Shown here in pieces: positions 1 to 7,996 of a stretch of DNA of 64,000 nucleotides (position 1 is the first letter of the stretch; each line of letters opens with the position of its first letter). Location of the stretch: NCBI GenBank assembly GCA_040219575.1, contig JAVJSD010000028.1, positions 1-64,000 on the forward strand. The letters are read 5' to 3'. Position numbers and translations under genes: made by a program. The DNA is from JAVJSD01 sp040219575. GTDB taxonomy: Bacteria; Planctomycetota; Planctomycetia; Pirellulales; Pirellulaceae. Below the pieces are notes generated by a model. The model did not search any database, had not been told where the DNA came from, and worked only from the letters and a program-made list of their open reading frames with translations.

Positions 1-72
1 CGGCACGAACGCCTCGAACACCTGCCGATCGAAGTCGGTGATTCGATAACGAAACGGTTCATCAACAAGCAT
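1..72 (-). CDS. 5' end of an unknown gene, cut by the window edge
   Basis: An ATG at 72 on the minus strand is preceded by a good Shine-Dalgarno sequence (GGGAGGAAG, about 6 bases upstream) and opens a frame of 24 codons that reaches the window edge without a stop. The visible product begins MLVDEPFRYRITDF. That is too little to assign a family. Only the ribosome binding site and the open frame support the call, so it is tentative. Confidence 0.4.
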   Translation of the reverse strand, partial: MLVDEPFRYRITDFDRQVFEAFVP

Positions 73-143
73 GGCGAGCTTCCTCCCTACTCCCATTCTA
101 CCGGCCCCGGCAATACGCTGATGGCAATTCAACAGCCTCCGCA

Positions 144-206
144 GCGGCTTGCCGTTAAACGAGTCGATCGTAATGGATGCTTGAGATTGAAATTGCAGGC
201 TTCAAT
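144..206. repeat. Truncated copy of the TCGTTTMACGG palindromic element
   Basis: GGCTTGCCGTTAAACGA matches the right terminus of the element found whole near 27.5, 32.1 and 47.8 kb. The following bases, which carry GATCGTAATGGATGC and GCAGGCTTCAAT, match the right flank of the 27.5 kb copy and, reversed, the left flanks of the 32.1 and 47.8 kb copies. The left half is absent, so this is a partial copy. Confidence 0.6.
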
Positions 207-222
207 GAACGTACGAATTGCG

Positions 223-246
223 GTAGCAGAAGTCGTGAGACTTCTG
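223..246. repeat. Single REP-like hairpin unit
   Basis: The unit contains GAAGTC-GTGA-GACTTC, a six-base-pair hairpin with a GTGA loop, inside the 24-base consensus that begins GTAGCAG. The same unit is found doubled near 20.3 and 40.1 kb and as three units near 45.9 kb. Confidence 0.65.
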
Positions 247-438
247 AGTGGTCAATCGCGGGATCACGAGTTCGGCTGCCTGAAATTCCGCCCGGGCGGA
301 GGGCTGGGAATCGTAGTCAATGGGAAATCGGCGGGCGCGCTGCGGCAAGAAATAAGCACGCCCCCGGAGCAACGTGTACTCCGAGGGCGTGTCGCATTGC
401 GAGTCGACCGCTTGGCGGATTGACCGCCCGGATTCCGA

Positions 439-1455
439 TCAGCCGCTGCCGGTCAGGTTGACGCGCGAGCCGTCGGCGCGGTGCGAGACGTTGTACACCA
501 TGCCGGAACCCGAGTACGAGTTGATCGCATCCACGCGGCCGTCGCCGAAGGCGAACTGCGTGATGTTCGGGTGCCAGCTGCCGAAGATCCGCCACGAACC
601 GTGCGTGCCGGCGCCGATGCTGCCGCCGCTGGGGCTGCGCGTGTCGTAGGCGGTGCGGGCCGGGGCCTCACGTCCGTTGCGGGTGGCGCCGGAGCAGTTG
701 GGATCCATCTGCATCCAGGCGTAGATGGTGAAGTCGCCGTACACGCCGACCTGGTTCATGTACTGCGGGTGCATCGACTTCTCGCCGAAGACCGCCTGGT
801 TGCTGGTGCCGTCGACCCAGCTCGAGAAGGCCGTTTTCGAACGGTACTGACGGACCGTGTCGAGGTACTGATTGCTGCCGTCGCTGCGCAACGGCTTGGT
901 CTGCCAGACGCTCAGGAAGGGTCCCAGCTGCGCGGTCAGCGAGTGGGCCTGTCCCCAGGAGTTCGTCTGCGTGGCGTCGGCCGTCGAGTTCGAGCCAAAA
1001 CTGGGGACGGCGTAGTCGCCGCAGACCAGGTTCTCGGCGCCGGTGACGCTTGGAACGGTGGCGAACTGCGGAGCCTTGCGCCGCGACGGGCAATACAGAT
1101 AGGGATAGGCGGCGTTGGCGTCGTCGAAGTCGTCCGAGTTGCCGGTGTTGTAGTACTCACGCTCGAAGTTGAGCACGCGCCACAGGTTCTGATTCTCCAG
1201 GTAGGGGCTGATCAAGGCCGCCCAGGACATGCCTTCGCTGAACAAAGCCAGCGGCACGTTGTCGCCGCGCTGGTCGTGATGGTTCTGCACGCCCAACGCC
1301 AGTTGCTTCAGGTTGTTCTTGCACGCGCTGCGGTTGGCCGCTTCGCGGGCCGCCTGCACGGCCGGCAGCAACATGGCCGCCAGCACCCCGATGATGGCGA
1401 TGACCACCAACAACTCAATCAGGGTGAACGCTCCTCGCACATGAGTTCGCTTCAT
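439..1455 (-). CDS. DUF1559 protein with prepilin-type N-terminus
   Basis: This 338-residue protein starts with a type IV prepilin-like leader (RGAFTLIELLVVIAIIGVLA). After the leader peptide GAF, the T-L-I-E-L motif supplies the conserved Glu+5, and a hydrophobic helix follows. The PAVQAAREAANRSACKNNLK stretch and the C-terminal FGSWHPN...FGDGRVDAI signature are typical of DUF1559, a family massively expanded in planctomycetes. It is presumably processed by a prepilin peptidase and exported as a pseudopilin-like surface protein; its biochemical role is unknown. The ATG is preceded by AGAGGAG. It stands alone, and the neighbouring dehydrogenase is separated by about 430 bases. Confidence 0.93.
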   Translation of the reverse strand: MKRTHVRGAFTLIELLVVIAIIGVLAAMLLPAVQAAREAANRSACKNNLKQLALGVQNHHDQRGDNVPLALFSEGMSWAALISPYLENQNLWRVLNFEREYYNTGNSDDFDDANAAYPYLYCPSRRKAPQFATVPSVTGAENLVCGDYAVPSFGSNSTADATQTNSWGQAHSLTAQLGPFLSVWQTKPLRSDGSNQYLDTVRQYRSKTAFSSWVDGTSNQAVFGEKSMHPQYMNQVGVYGDFTIYAWMQMDPNCSGATRNGREAPARTAYDTRSPSGGSIGAGTHGSWRIFGSWHPNITQFAFGDGRVDAINSYSGSGMVYNVSHRADGSRVNLTGSG

Positions 1456-1882
1456 CTACAACTCCTCTTAGAACAAGAACGAAAGGAATAAATGCACAAC
1501 CCTAGACGGGTAGACAATCAGGGCCGGGAAAGGGGCATTGGGAGTGGGGGAGGGTAGGAAGGTGGGGGGAGGAGCGATTGAAGAAGGTTTGCCACCGCTC
1601 CTTGCACATTTATATTAGTCGAAAGACAGGAAACTTTCTAGTGACACGCCAGGCCGTTTTCAGAAATAGTCGACGACCAGGCAGTTCGCCCACTTTCCGC
1701 ACTACGGCGTCGCTTGAGTTCCCGGAAGGGGGGGCCGCTGAACATCCGCCACCGACGGAGCATGGGGCCCCTTCGGCCGCCGAGTTGTCGCGGAAGCGGC
1801 GATGCGTTCGGCCGTCGCGTTCACCCGCTGTTGCGGCGCCCACGCTGGATCGAATGCGGCTTTGCGGCCGAGGGGGCCGGTG
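1456..1882. other. Intergenic region, no gene seen
   Basis: This is the upstream region of the DUF1559 gene. It contains a G-rich purine tract (about 1528-1575) and an A/T-rich patch near 1605-1640 that could hold its promoter (TATAAA on the minus strand). Open frames across it have neither ribosome binding sites nor recognisable protein sequence. Confidence 0.5.
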
Positions 1883-2893
1883 CTATTTGCGACGCAGCAG
1901 GCGGTCGCTGACTTCGTTGCCGCAGCGGCCCGATTCTGCGATTTCCCGCAAGTTGTTGAGCGTCGTGTCGGCGATCGCCTCGAGGGCCTCTTGCGTGAAA
2001 AACGCTTGATGCCCCGTGACCAAGACGTTGGGGAACGTCAGCAGTCGGGCCAGCACGTCGTCGGCGATGAACTGGTGCGAAAGGTCCTCGAAGAAGTAGT
2101 CCGACTCCTCCTCGTAAACGTCGATCCCCAGGGCGCCGATTTTCCTTGACTTCAGCCCCTCGATGACCGCCTTCGTGTCGATCACCGCCCCCCGACTGGT
2201 GTTGATCAGCATCACACCGCTTTTCATTTGGGCGATGGTCTCGGCGTTGATGAGGTGATGCGTCGCCGGCGTCAGCGGGCAGTGCAGGCTGATGACGTCG
2301 GATTGGGCGAACAACTCGTCGAGCGCGGCGTACTCCATGCCGAGCGACTGGCAGTCGGTGTTTGGCCGCACGTCATAGCCCAACAGTCGGCAGCCGAACC
2401 CCGCCATGATGCGGGCCACGCAGGCGCCCACCTGCCCCGTGCCGACGACGCCGACCGTGCGGCCGTAGAGGTCGAACCCCAGCAGGCCGTCGAGCGAGAA
2501 GTTCCCCTCCCGAACGCGGGTGTACGCCCGGTGCACGTGCCGATTCAGCGCCAGCATCAGCGTCACCGCGTGCTCGGCGACCGCGTGCGGCGAATAGGCG
2601 GGCACACGCACGACCTTGACGCCGCAGCGCTGAGCGGCGGCCAGGTCGACGTTGTTAAAGCCGGCGCAGCGGAGGGCGACCGTCGACACGCCATGCTCGG
2701 ACAGCGTCTGAATCACGTCGGCGTCGACGATGTCGTTCACAAACACGCTGACCGCCGCAAACCCGTCGGCCAGCCGGACGGTGTCGCGATTGAGCCTCGG
2801 TTCGAGGAACGTCAGTTCGTGTCCGTAGCGGACGTTGGCCGCGTGCAAAAACCGGCGATCGTATGGTTTGGTGCTGAAGACGGCGAGGCGCAT
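1883..2893 (-). CDS. D-2-hydroxyacid dehydrogenase, D-lactate dehydrogenase type
   Basis: This 336-residue NAD-dependent cytoplasmic enzyme would reduce pyruvate or a similar 2-keto acid to the D-hydroxyacid. Its N-terminus (MRLAVFSTKPYDRRFL) matches the fermentative LdhA subgroup. The Rossmann glycine motif VGVVGTGQVG lies mid-protein. The substrate and catalytic signatures follow: CAGFNNVDL, NTSRGAVID and VTGHQAFFT, whose His is the general acid/base. The family needs Arg, Glu and His, and all three lie in expected contexts. I chose the ATG at 2893 because GGAGAAG precedes it; the frame stays open upstream but that part overlaps the M20 peptidase. D-lactate is the best substrate guess, but other D-2-hydroxyacids cannot be excluded. 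Confidence 0.9.
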   Translation of the reverse strand: MRLAVFSTKPYDRRFLHAANVRYGHELTFLEPRLNRDTVRLADGFAAVSVFVNDIVDADVIQTLSEHGVSTVALRCAGFNNVDLAAAQRCGVKVVRVPAYSPHAVAEHAVTLMLALNRHVHRAYTRVREGNFSLDGLLGFDLYGRTVGVVGTGQVGACVARIMAGFGCRLLGYDVRPNTDCQSLGMEYAALDELFAQSDVISLHCPLTPATHHLINAETIAQMKSGVMLINTSRGAVIDTKAVIEGLKSRKIGALGIDVYEEESDYFFEDLSHQFIADDVLARLLTFPNVLVTGHQAFFTQEALEAIADTTLNNLREIAESGRCGNEVSDRLLRRK

Positions 2894-2981
2894 CGACTTC
2901 TCCAAAGGTTGTCGGACCGCGCTGACTGGCGAGCCATGTCGAAAGAATCCATGGACAGGATCAAGACCGTCGAAAGGCAAC

Positions 2982-4181
2982 TCACGCCATGCCGCTCTGC
3001 GCGAACTGGTAATAGATCTCGGCCGCCTTTTCCAGTTGCTCCACCGCCAGCCACTCGTCGCAGGTGTGGGCTTGATCGATTGAACCCGGACCGAACACGA
3101 CCGACGGGGCGCCCGCCTTGGCGAAAACGGCCGCGTCGGTGCCGTAAGGGACGCCGGTTCTCCGCCCGGTTCCTCCATGCTGCTGAATCACCGCCGATAG
3201 CGATTCCGCCAACGGACCGTTGTGCTCCTCCGACAATCCGTGCGCCGCAATGTACGGATCGTCGTGCACCGGCGGGCTCGAAAGTTCGGCGTGCCGGTCG
3301 ATGTAGTCGATCACCGTCTGCCGGGCCTGGAGCGGATCTTCGCCCGGCAACACCCTCCGGTCGATCTCGATCGTGCAACGATCGGGAACGGTGTTCACGC
3401 TGATGCCCCCCGAGATGATGCCCACGCTCAGCGTCGGCCGGCCGACCAGCGCGTGCTCTCCCAGCGACGGCGCTTCCTGCTTGGCGTACGATTCCAGCGC
3501 GGCCAGCACGCGTCCCATCTGGTAGATGGCGTTCTCTCCCAATTCGGGGCGGGAGCTATGTCCGGCGCGGCCGGTGGTGTGCAGCTTCCAACGCGTCGCT
3601 CCCTTGTGCGCGACGACCACGTCGAGCAAGGTCGGCTCGGCGACGATCACGGCGTCGGGCGTTCGCGGCAACAGCTTCGACCGCCCTGGTTCCAGCCAGC
3701 TTTGCGCCAACCGCAGCGCGCCGCTGTAACCGTGCTCTTCATTGACCGTGCAGGCCAGCACGATGGTCGGCAACCCGGCGGGCCGCTGCTCGGCGAGGCG
3801 CGCCACGGCCGCGAGCATGGCCGACATACCTCCCTTGATGTCGCAGGAGCCGCGGCCCCAGACGCGGCCGTCGCGCAGGTCGCCCGACCACGGCTCGATC
3901 GTCATTCCATCGACGGGCACGGTGTCCTGATGGGCTTCGAAGACCAACAACTTGCCGCCTTCTTCCGGCGGCGTCTCGCCGTCAAGACGCGCGAGGATGT
4001 TGGCCCGTTGCGGCGCCACGTCTTGCCGCTCCCAGGGCAGCCCCATCCGCTGGAACAGGGCTTGCAGGTAGTCCGTCACCTGGTGTTCGAAATACTCCGG
4101 GCCGGACACGTCGCGCCCCATCGGATTGACGCTGGGAAGGCGCACCAGATCGCGCAGGGTGTCGACGACGTCGAGCGACAT
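2982..4181 (-). CDS. M20 family metallopeptidase/deacylase (ArgE/DapE type)
   Basis: This 399-residue hydrolase is of the di-zinc M20 family, whose members cleave acyl-amino acids or small peptides. Metal and catalytic motifs appear in order: EAHQDTVPVD (first His and Asp), RGSCDIKGG (bridging Asp), VNEEHGYSG (catalytic Glu followed by ligand Glu), AEPT (Asp/Glu ligand position) and a final His in IDQAHTCDEW. A dimerisation domain with GRAGHSSRPELGENA lies between. The exact substrate (acetylornithine, succinyl-diaminopimelate or other) cannot be read from the motifs. The start MSLDVVDTLRDLV was preferred over upstream open frame because the family begins here. The gene lies divergent from the Gfo/Idh/MocA gene and 88 bases upstream of the lactate dehydrogenase-like gene. 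Confidence 0.9.
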   Translation of the reverse strand: MSLDVVDTLRDLVRLPSVNPMGRDVSGPEYFEHQVTDYLQALFQRMGLPWERQDVAPQRANILARLDGETPPEEGGKLLVFEAHQDTVPVDGMTIEPWSGDLRDGRVWGRGSCDIKGGMSAMLAAVARLAEQRPAGLPTIVLACTVNEEHGYSGALRLAQSWLEPGRSKLLPRTPDAVIVAEPTLLDVVVAHKGATRWKLHTTGRAGHSSRPELGENAIYQMGRVLAALESYAKQEAPSLGEHALVGRPTLSVGIISGGISVNTVPDRCTIEIDRRVLPGEDPLQARQTVIDYIDRHAELSSPPVHDDPYIAAHGLSEEHNGPLAESLSAVIQQHGGTGRRTGVPYGTDAAVFAKAGAPSVVFGPGSIDQAHTCDEWLAVEQLEKAAEIYYQFAQSGMA

Positions 4182-4446
4182 AAATCGAATCTCCGGCAGT
4201 TGAGGCAGGGGCCGTGGGGGAAAATCTTCAAGTAATGTTGGCAGCATTGTAGAGAAACCCGCGCCAGCGTGCGAACGGCGTCGGCCGTCGCTCGCCAGCC
4301 CCACCTGACCGCGGGCGGTCGACACCCTACAATCGTTCCATCGATCGCGGTGTCGGCGAGCGTCTCGTTGTTCGAGAGCGTCGCGAATGCGGAGGGTTGG
4401 AGGCGGACGACCATCGGCGGTCCCCACTTCCTGACAGAGAGCATCC

Positions 4447-5505
4447 ATGTCTGAAGAGAAAGTCCGTTTCGGCCTGGTTGGCTTCGGCCTGTTCGGGAAA
4501 CATCACGCCCACGCCATCGCCAATAATCCCGGCGCCCAACTCACCGCCATCGCCGCCAAGTCGCCAGAAAGCCAGGCCCAGGCCAAGGAGGCTTTTCCCG
4601 ACGTCTTCGTGACGGGCGACTATCGGGAATTGGCCGCCCGCGACGATGTGGACGTCGTCGATATCGTGGTTCCCAACTCCTTGCACCGGGAGGTCGGCCG
4701 GACGGCGCTGGCGGCGAAGAAGCACGTGCTGCTGGAGAAGCCGCTGGCCACGTGCCTGGCGGGATGCGACGAACTGCTGCAGCTCGCTGCGCAGCAAAAG
4801 CGACTGCTGGCCGTCAATCACGAACTGCGGCTCTCGTCGTTGTGGGGCGGCGCGAAGCAGATCATCGACAAGGGAATGATCGGCCGACCCCAGCACGTGC
4901 TGATCGAACTGTCGCGCTTCCCCTATCGCACGGGCGCCGAGGGTTGGAGGTACGACGCCGCCCGCGTCGGCAACTGGATTCTGGAGGAGCCCATTCACTT
5001 CTTCGACCTGGCCAGATGGTTTCTGTCTTCGGCGGGGGAACCGGTCTCGGTCTACGCCCGCGCGAACAGCCGCCAGGAAGGCCATCCCGAACTGCGCGAC
5101 AACTTCTCCGCGGTGGTCAACTTTCCCGGCCAGGCGTATGCGGTGGTGTCGCAGACGCTATCGGCGTTCGAACATCACGTGACCGCCAAGGTGGCGGGAA
5201 CCGAGGGAGCGATCTGGGCTCATTGGAGCGCCGCCGACGCCCGTTCTCAGCATCCCACGTTCGCGCTGCGGTATGGCCTGGGTGAGGACATCAGCGAGGT
5301 GGCCTTCACCCGGTCGACCGGGGAACTGCTGGAACTGGCCGACCAGATCGACGCCATGGTCCGCGCCGTGCGCGACGGCACGCGCCCCTCCTGCACCGGG
5401 GAAGACGGGCGGTGGTCGACGCTGCTCTGCCTGGCCGCCGAGCAGTCGGTCGTTTCGAGCAAGGTGGTTCGGCTGGATACCTTTGCGCGCACCGCGCGGC
5501 AATAG
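4447..5505 (+). CDS. Gfo/Idh/MocA family oxidoreductase
   Basis: This 352-residue NAD(P)-dependent dehydrogenase belongs to the family that oxidises or reduces sugars, inositols and related polyols. The N-terminal Rossmann fold starts VRFGLVGFGLFGKHHAHAI, and the family signature around EKPLA (KKHVLLEKPLATCL) supplies the catalytic Lys. The C-terminal alpha/beta domain contains the expected W-R-D/H-F-D pattern (GNWILEEPIHFFDLARW). Substrate specificity cannot be inferred. No signal peptide is seen, so it is probably cytoplasmic, unlike many secreted planctomycete family members. It is divergently oriented from the M20 peptidase, and the two may share a promoter region. Confidence 0.93.
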   Translation: MSEEKVRFGLVGFGLFGKHHAHAIANNPGAQLTAIAAKSPESQAQAKEAFPDVFVTGDYRELAARDDVDVVDIVVPNSLHREVGRTALAAKKHVLLEKPLATCLAGCDELLQLAAQQKRLLAVNHELRLSSLWGGAKQIIDKGMIGRPQHVLIELSRFPYRTGAEGWRYDAARVGNWILEEPIHFFDLARWFLSSAGEPVSVYARANSRQEGHPELRDNFSAVVNFPGQAYAVVSQTLSAFEHHVTAKVAGTEGAIWAHWSAADARSQHPTFALRYGLGEDISEVAFTRSTGELLELADQIDAMVRAVRDGTRPSCTGEDGRWSTLLCLAAEQSVVSSKVVRLDTFARTARQ

Positions 5506-5639
5506 CGTCGCGGTCCGCCGACCGAAATCCGATCGGTCGCCGGAGTCGGCGTGTTGGCACGCCGCTGACGGAGGTGTTATCCTCGATACTGCGCGACTCG
5601 CCGACGCGCGTCCCCACCTCCAGCCCACAGAGATCCGCC

Positions 5640-6731
5640 ATGCACCGGACGTCGCCCGCTCTCTCCGTCGCTTTGGTCGGCGCTGCGATGGTCGCCGGCG
5701 CCTACGCCGCGCCATTTGTGCCCAACCGCAACGCCGAGGCAGTGGCCGTTTCTCCCGACGGCATGTTGGTGGCGACGGGCAAATCGGGCATGTCCAACAG
5801 CGAGTTTCCGCCGCGGCCGCACCCCAGTCCGAACAAGTGCGGTCTGATTGAAATCTGGGAAGCCGGCACGGGCAAGCGTCTCCAGCGGTTGGAGACGTTC
5901 GGCGACTTGATTCGTATCGAATTCTCTCCCGATGGCCGCCTGCTGGCGTCGACGCGGCTGTATCGAACCACCGACGGCGTGGACCTGCACCAGGTGCGCG
6001 TCGTCGATGTCGCGACCGGCGAAATCAGCCGCGACCTCAATCGCTGCCACGCCTTCGCCTTCTCGCCCGACGGACGCGAATTGGCCGTGGTGACGCGCGG
6101 AAAATGCATGATCTACGACCTGTCGAGTTGGAAGAAGCTGCGCGAAATCGAGCCACTCGCCGACGCCGTCGCGATCGAGTTCTCGCCGCGCGGCGACACC
6201 GTGGCGGCCGTCAAGCAGGTCGACGACAAGTTCAAAATCTCACTCTGCGACGCGCAATCGGGGGAAGAGATCGCCGTCTCGCCCGGTCTTCCACGGCCGT
6301 TCTACAGCGTGCGGTTTTCGCCCGACGGCGGTCATCTCGCCACCGGACTGGAAAGCGGCATTCTGCTGTGGGACGTCGCTGGCGCCGAGGCCGATGGTCT
6401 GCAGGCCGTCGGACAATTCAAAACCGGCAGCGGCGAATTCGAGCATCCTTTTTTCTCGCCCGACGGCCAGATTCTGGCCGCCGGCAATCAGCAGAACGGC
6501 GACGTCGTGATGTGGGAGATTGAAACCAACAAGGAACTGCGCCGCTTCAGCTTCGATCGCGGAACATTCCACAGCTTCATCCGCCGCCGCGATGAGGAGC
6601 TTGTCCGCCCCGAACGCGACCCGGCCCGCTTCACGTTCACGCCCGACGGCGCCGCCTTTCTCTCCGGCAGCAATGGCGGCGTGATTCGCACGATTTCCAG
6701 CGGCCAGGAAGTTCGGCGGCTGGATCAATGA
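5640..6731 (+). CDS. Secreted WD40-repeat beta-propeller protein
   Basis: This 363-residue protein has a likely signal peptide (MHRTSPALSVALVGAAMVAG, cleavage after AYA). At least six blades each carry an S-P-D-G-x-x-L-A motif (SPDGMLVATG, SPDGRLLAST, SPDGRELAVV, SPDGGHLATG, SPDGQILAAG, TPDGAAFLSG). WD40 propellers act as protein-interaction platforms, and no enzymatic site is visible. The start was placed at the ATG giving the signal peptide; the frame extends upstream into the 3' end of the preceding dehydrogenase gene. The partner is unknown. Confidence 0.85.
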   Translation: MHRTSPALSVALVGAAMVAGAYAAPFVPNRNAEAVAVSPDGMLVATGKSGMSNSEFPPRPHPSPNKCGLIEIWEAGTGKRLQRLETFGDLIRIEFSPDGRLLASTRLYRTTDGVDLHQVRVVDVATGEISRDLNRCHAFAFSPDGRELAVVTRGKCMIYDLSSWKKLREIEPLADAVAIEFSPRGDTVAAVKQVDDKFKISLCDAQSGEEIAVSPGLPRPFYSVRFSPDGGHLATGLESGILLWDVAGAEADGLQAVGQFKTGSGEFEHPFFSPDGQILAAGNQQNGDVVMWEIETNKELRRFSFDRGTFHSFIRRRDEELVRPERDPARFTFTPDGAAFLSGSNGGVIRTISSGQEVRRLDQ

Positions 6732-6732
6732 G

Positions 6733-6776
6733 ATCGCAGATTGCAGATTGCAGGTTGCAGGTTGCAGGTTGCGGAA
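6733..6776. repeat. Short tandem repeat of a GCAGATT/GCAGGTT word
   Basis: Just behind the WD40 stop there are tandem seven-base words, first ATTGCAG-like and then GTTGCAG-like, repeated five times or so. A related word pattern (AATCCGCAATCTGCAATC) recurs near 51.27 kb. Confidence 0.6.
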
Positions 6777-6874
6777 CAAGTGCGGTCGAGGTTTGCTTCC
6801 ACCGGTGGGTGTGTCGTTTGATCCGGTGTCGGGAATGCAAGTGAAACGCTCCTCCCACTTGGGAACAACCTGTC

Positions 6875-7834
6875 ATGAGCAAGCTAGGCCGCATCTCACG
6901 TCGAACTTTCCTGGCCGCCGCCGGCGCAACTTGCGGCGCAGCGGCGGCGCCTGGCCTGGCGCTGGCAGCCGGTGAGAATGCGGCAGGCAGTGATTTCCAG
7001 CGGATCGACTGCCATCTGCATATCAACCACAAGCGGCGTTCGCTGGCCGACACGCTCCGCCACATCGAGGCCACCGGGACCGACAAGGCCTTCATCCTGC
7101 CGCTCGAGACCGGCGAAGGAGGGCTCGTGCTGAAGTCGGAAACCGTGCTCGAGGCGCGCGAAAAGCACCCGCACCGCATCATCCCCTTCTGCCAGTCCGA
7201 CGTCCGCCGCGGCGATCTGCTGCGGCGGATCCGCACCTATCATGAACTTGGCTGCCGCGGCGTGGGCGAGCAGAAAGAGCACCTGCCGCTGTCCGACCGC
7301 CGCCTGGAAGGGCTGATCGCGCTGTGCGACGAGCTGAACTGGCCGATCACGATCCACTTCCAGGACGGCGAGGGAGGCTACAACCAGGGCCTGGCCGAGC
7401 AGTTGGAGAAGTATCTCAAGAAATACAAACGCGTACGGATCATCGGTCATGCGCAAACGTGGTGGGCCAACATCAGCGCCGACGTGCCGCCGGCCGAGAA
7501 GACTCTGTATCCCAAGGGGCCGGTGAAGCCTGGGGGATTGTTGGATCATCTGCTGGGAACCTACGAAAACGTGTACGCCGATCTCTCCGCCGGCAGCGGC
7601 TACGGAGCGCTCACTCGCGATGAGTCGTTCACCGCCGGCTTCCTTGAGCGGCACCGCAAGAAGCTGTTGTTCGGCAGCGACTGCCCCTGCACCGACGGAC
7701 GCGGCGGCGACTTCGGCGGCGTCTGCTACAGCACCCGCTTGCAGTCCTTCCTCGAGCGGATGATCGACGATCGCGCGGCGCTAAAGGACATTTACCACGA
7801 TAACGCTCTACGGGCTCTCACGGGCAAGGCCTGA
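6875..7834 (+). CDS. TAT-exported amidohydrolase-family (TIM-barrel) hydrolase
   Basis: This 319-residue metal-dependent hydrolase is of the amidohydrolase 2 type. The N-terminus carries a twin-arginine signal (RISRRTFLAAAGATCGAAAA), so it should be exported folded. RIDCHLHINHKRRS supplies the H-x-H metal motif of strand 1. RIIGHAQTWW gives a later His, and LLFGSDCPCTD contains the terminal Asp of the metal site. The fold is shared by decarboxylases and lactonases; the reaction here is unknown. It stands alone and ends about 75 bases before a strong hairpin that separates it from the convergent RTX gene. Confidence 0.88.
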   Translation: MSKLGRISRRTFLAAAGATCGAAAAPGLALAAGENAAGSDFQRIDCHLHINHKRRSLADTLRHIEATGTDKAFILPLETGEGGLVLKSETVLEAREKHPHRIIPFCQSDVRRGDLLRRIRTYHELGCRGVGEQKEHLPLSDRRLEGLIALCDELNWPITIHFQDGEGGYNQGLAEQLEKYLKKYKRVRIIGHAQTWWANISADVPPAEKTLYPKGPVKPGGLLDHLLGTYENVYADLSAGSGYGALTRDESFTAGFLERHRKKLLFGSDCPCTDGRGGDFGGVCYSTRLQSFLERMIDDRAALKDIYHDNALRALTGKA

Positions 7835-7853
7835 CGGCGAAGTCGTCTGAGTT

Positions 7854-7891
7854 GCGACGGACGACGATGTCGATGTCGACGTCCGTCGTCC
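7854..7891. repeat. ACGACGGAC-family inverted repeat
   Basis: CGACGGACG pairs with CGTCCGTCG across about 16 bases. Similar arms (GACGGAC/GTCCGTC) occur at about 12.09, 12.23 and 22.91 kb. Confidence 0.5.
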
Positions 7892-7910
7892 AGCCAGTGC
7901 ACAAGAAACG

Positions 7911-7942
7911 AAGACGCCGGCAGCGTGCACTGCCGGCGTCTT
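7911..7942. terminator. Bidirectional terminator-like hairpin
   Basis: There is a perfect 13-base-pair stem, AAGACGCCGGCAG paired with CTGCCGGCGTCTT, with a six-base loop, between the convergent amidohydrolase and RTX genes. It is GC-rich. A run of pyrimidines (TTCTCTC) follows on the plus strand. Confidence 0.75.
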
Positions 7943-7996
7943 CTCTCAGCCTCCCGCCCCCTCGTGCAGGCGGCCGACTTCTAGGTCACGTCGCCG

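Larger units (their letters stand above)
73..438. other. Intergenic stretch with fragments of two dispersed repeats
   Basis: No convincing gene is seen between the partial gene and the DUF1559 stop. The stretch holds the right end of the TCGTTTAACGGCAAGCCG palindromic element (about 144-162) followed by its usual tail (GATCGTAATGG, later GCAGGCTTCAAT), and one unit of the REP-like hairpin family at 223-246. Open frames here have no ribosome binding sites and read through the repeats. Confidence 0.6.
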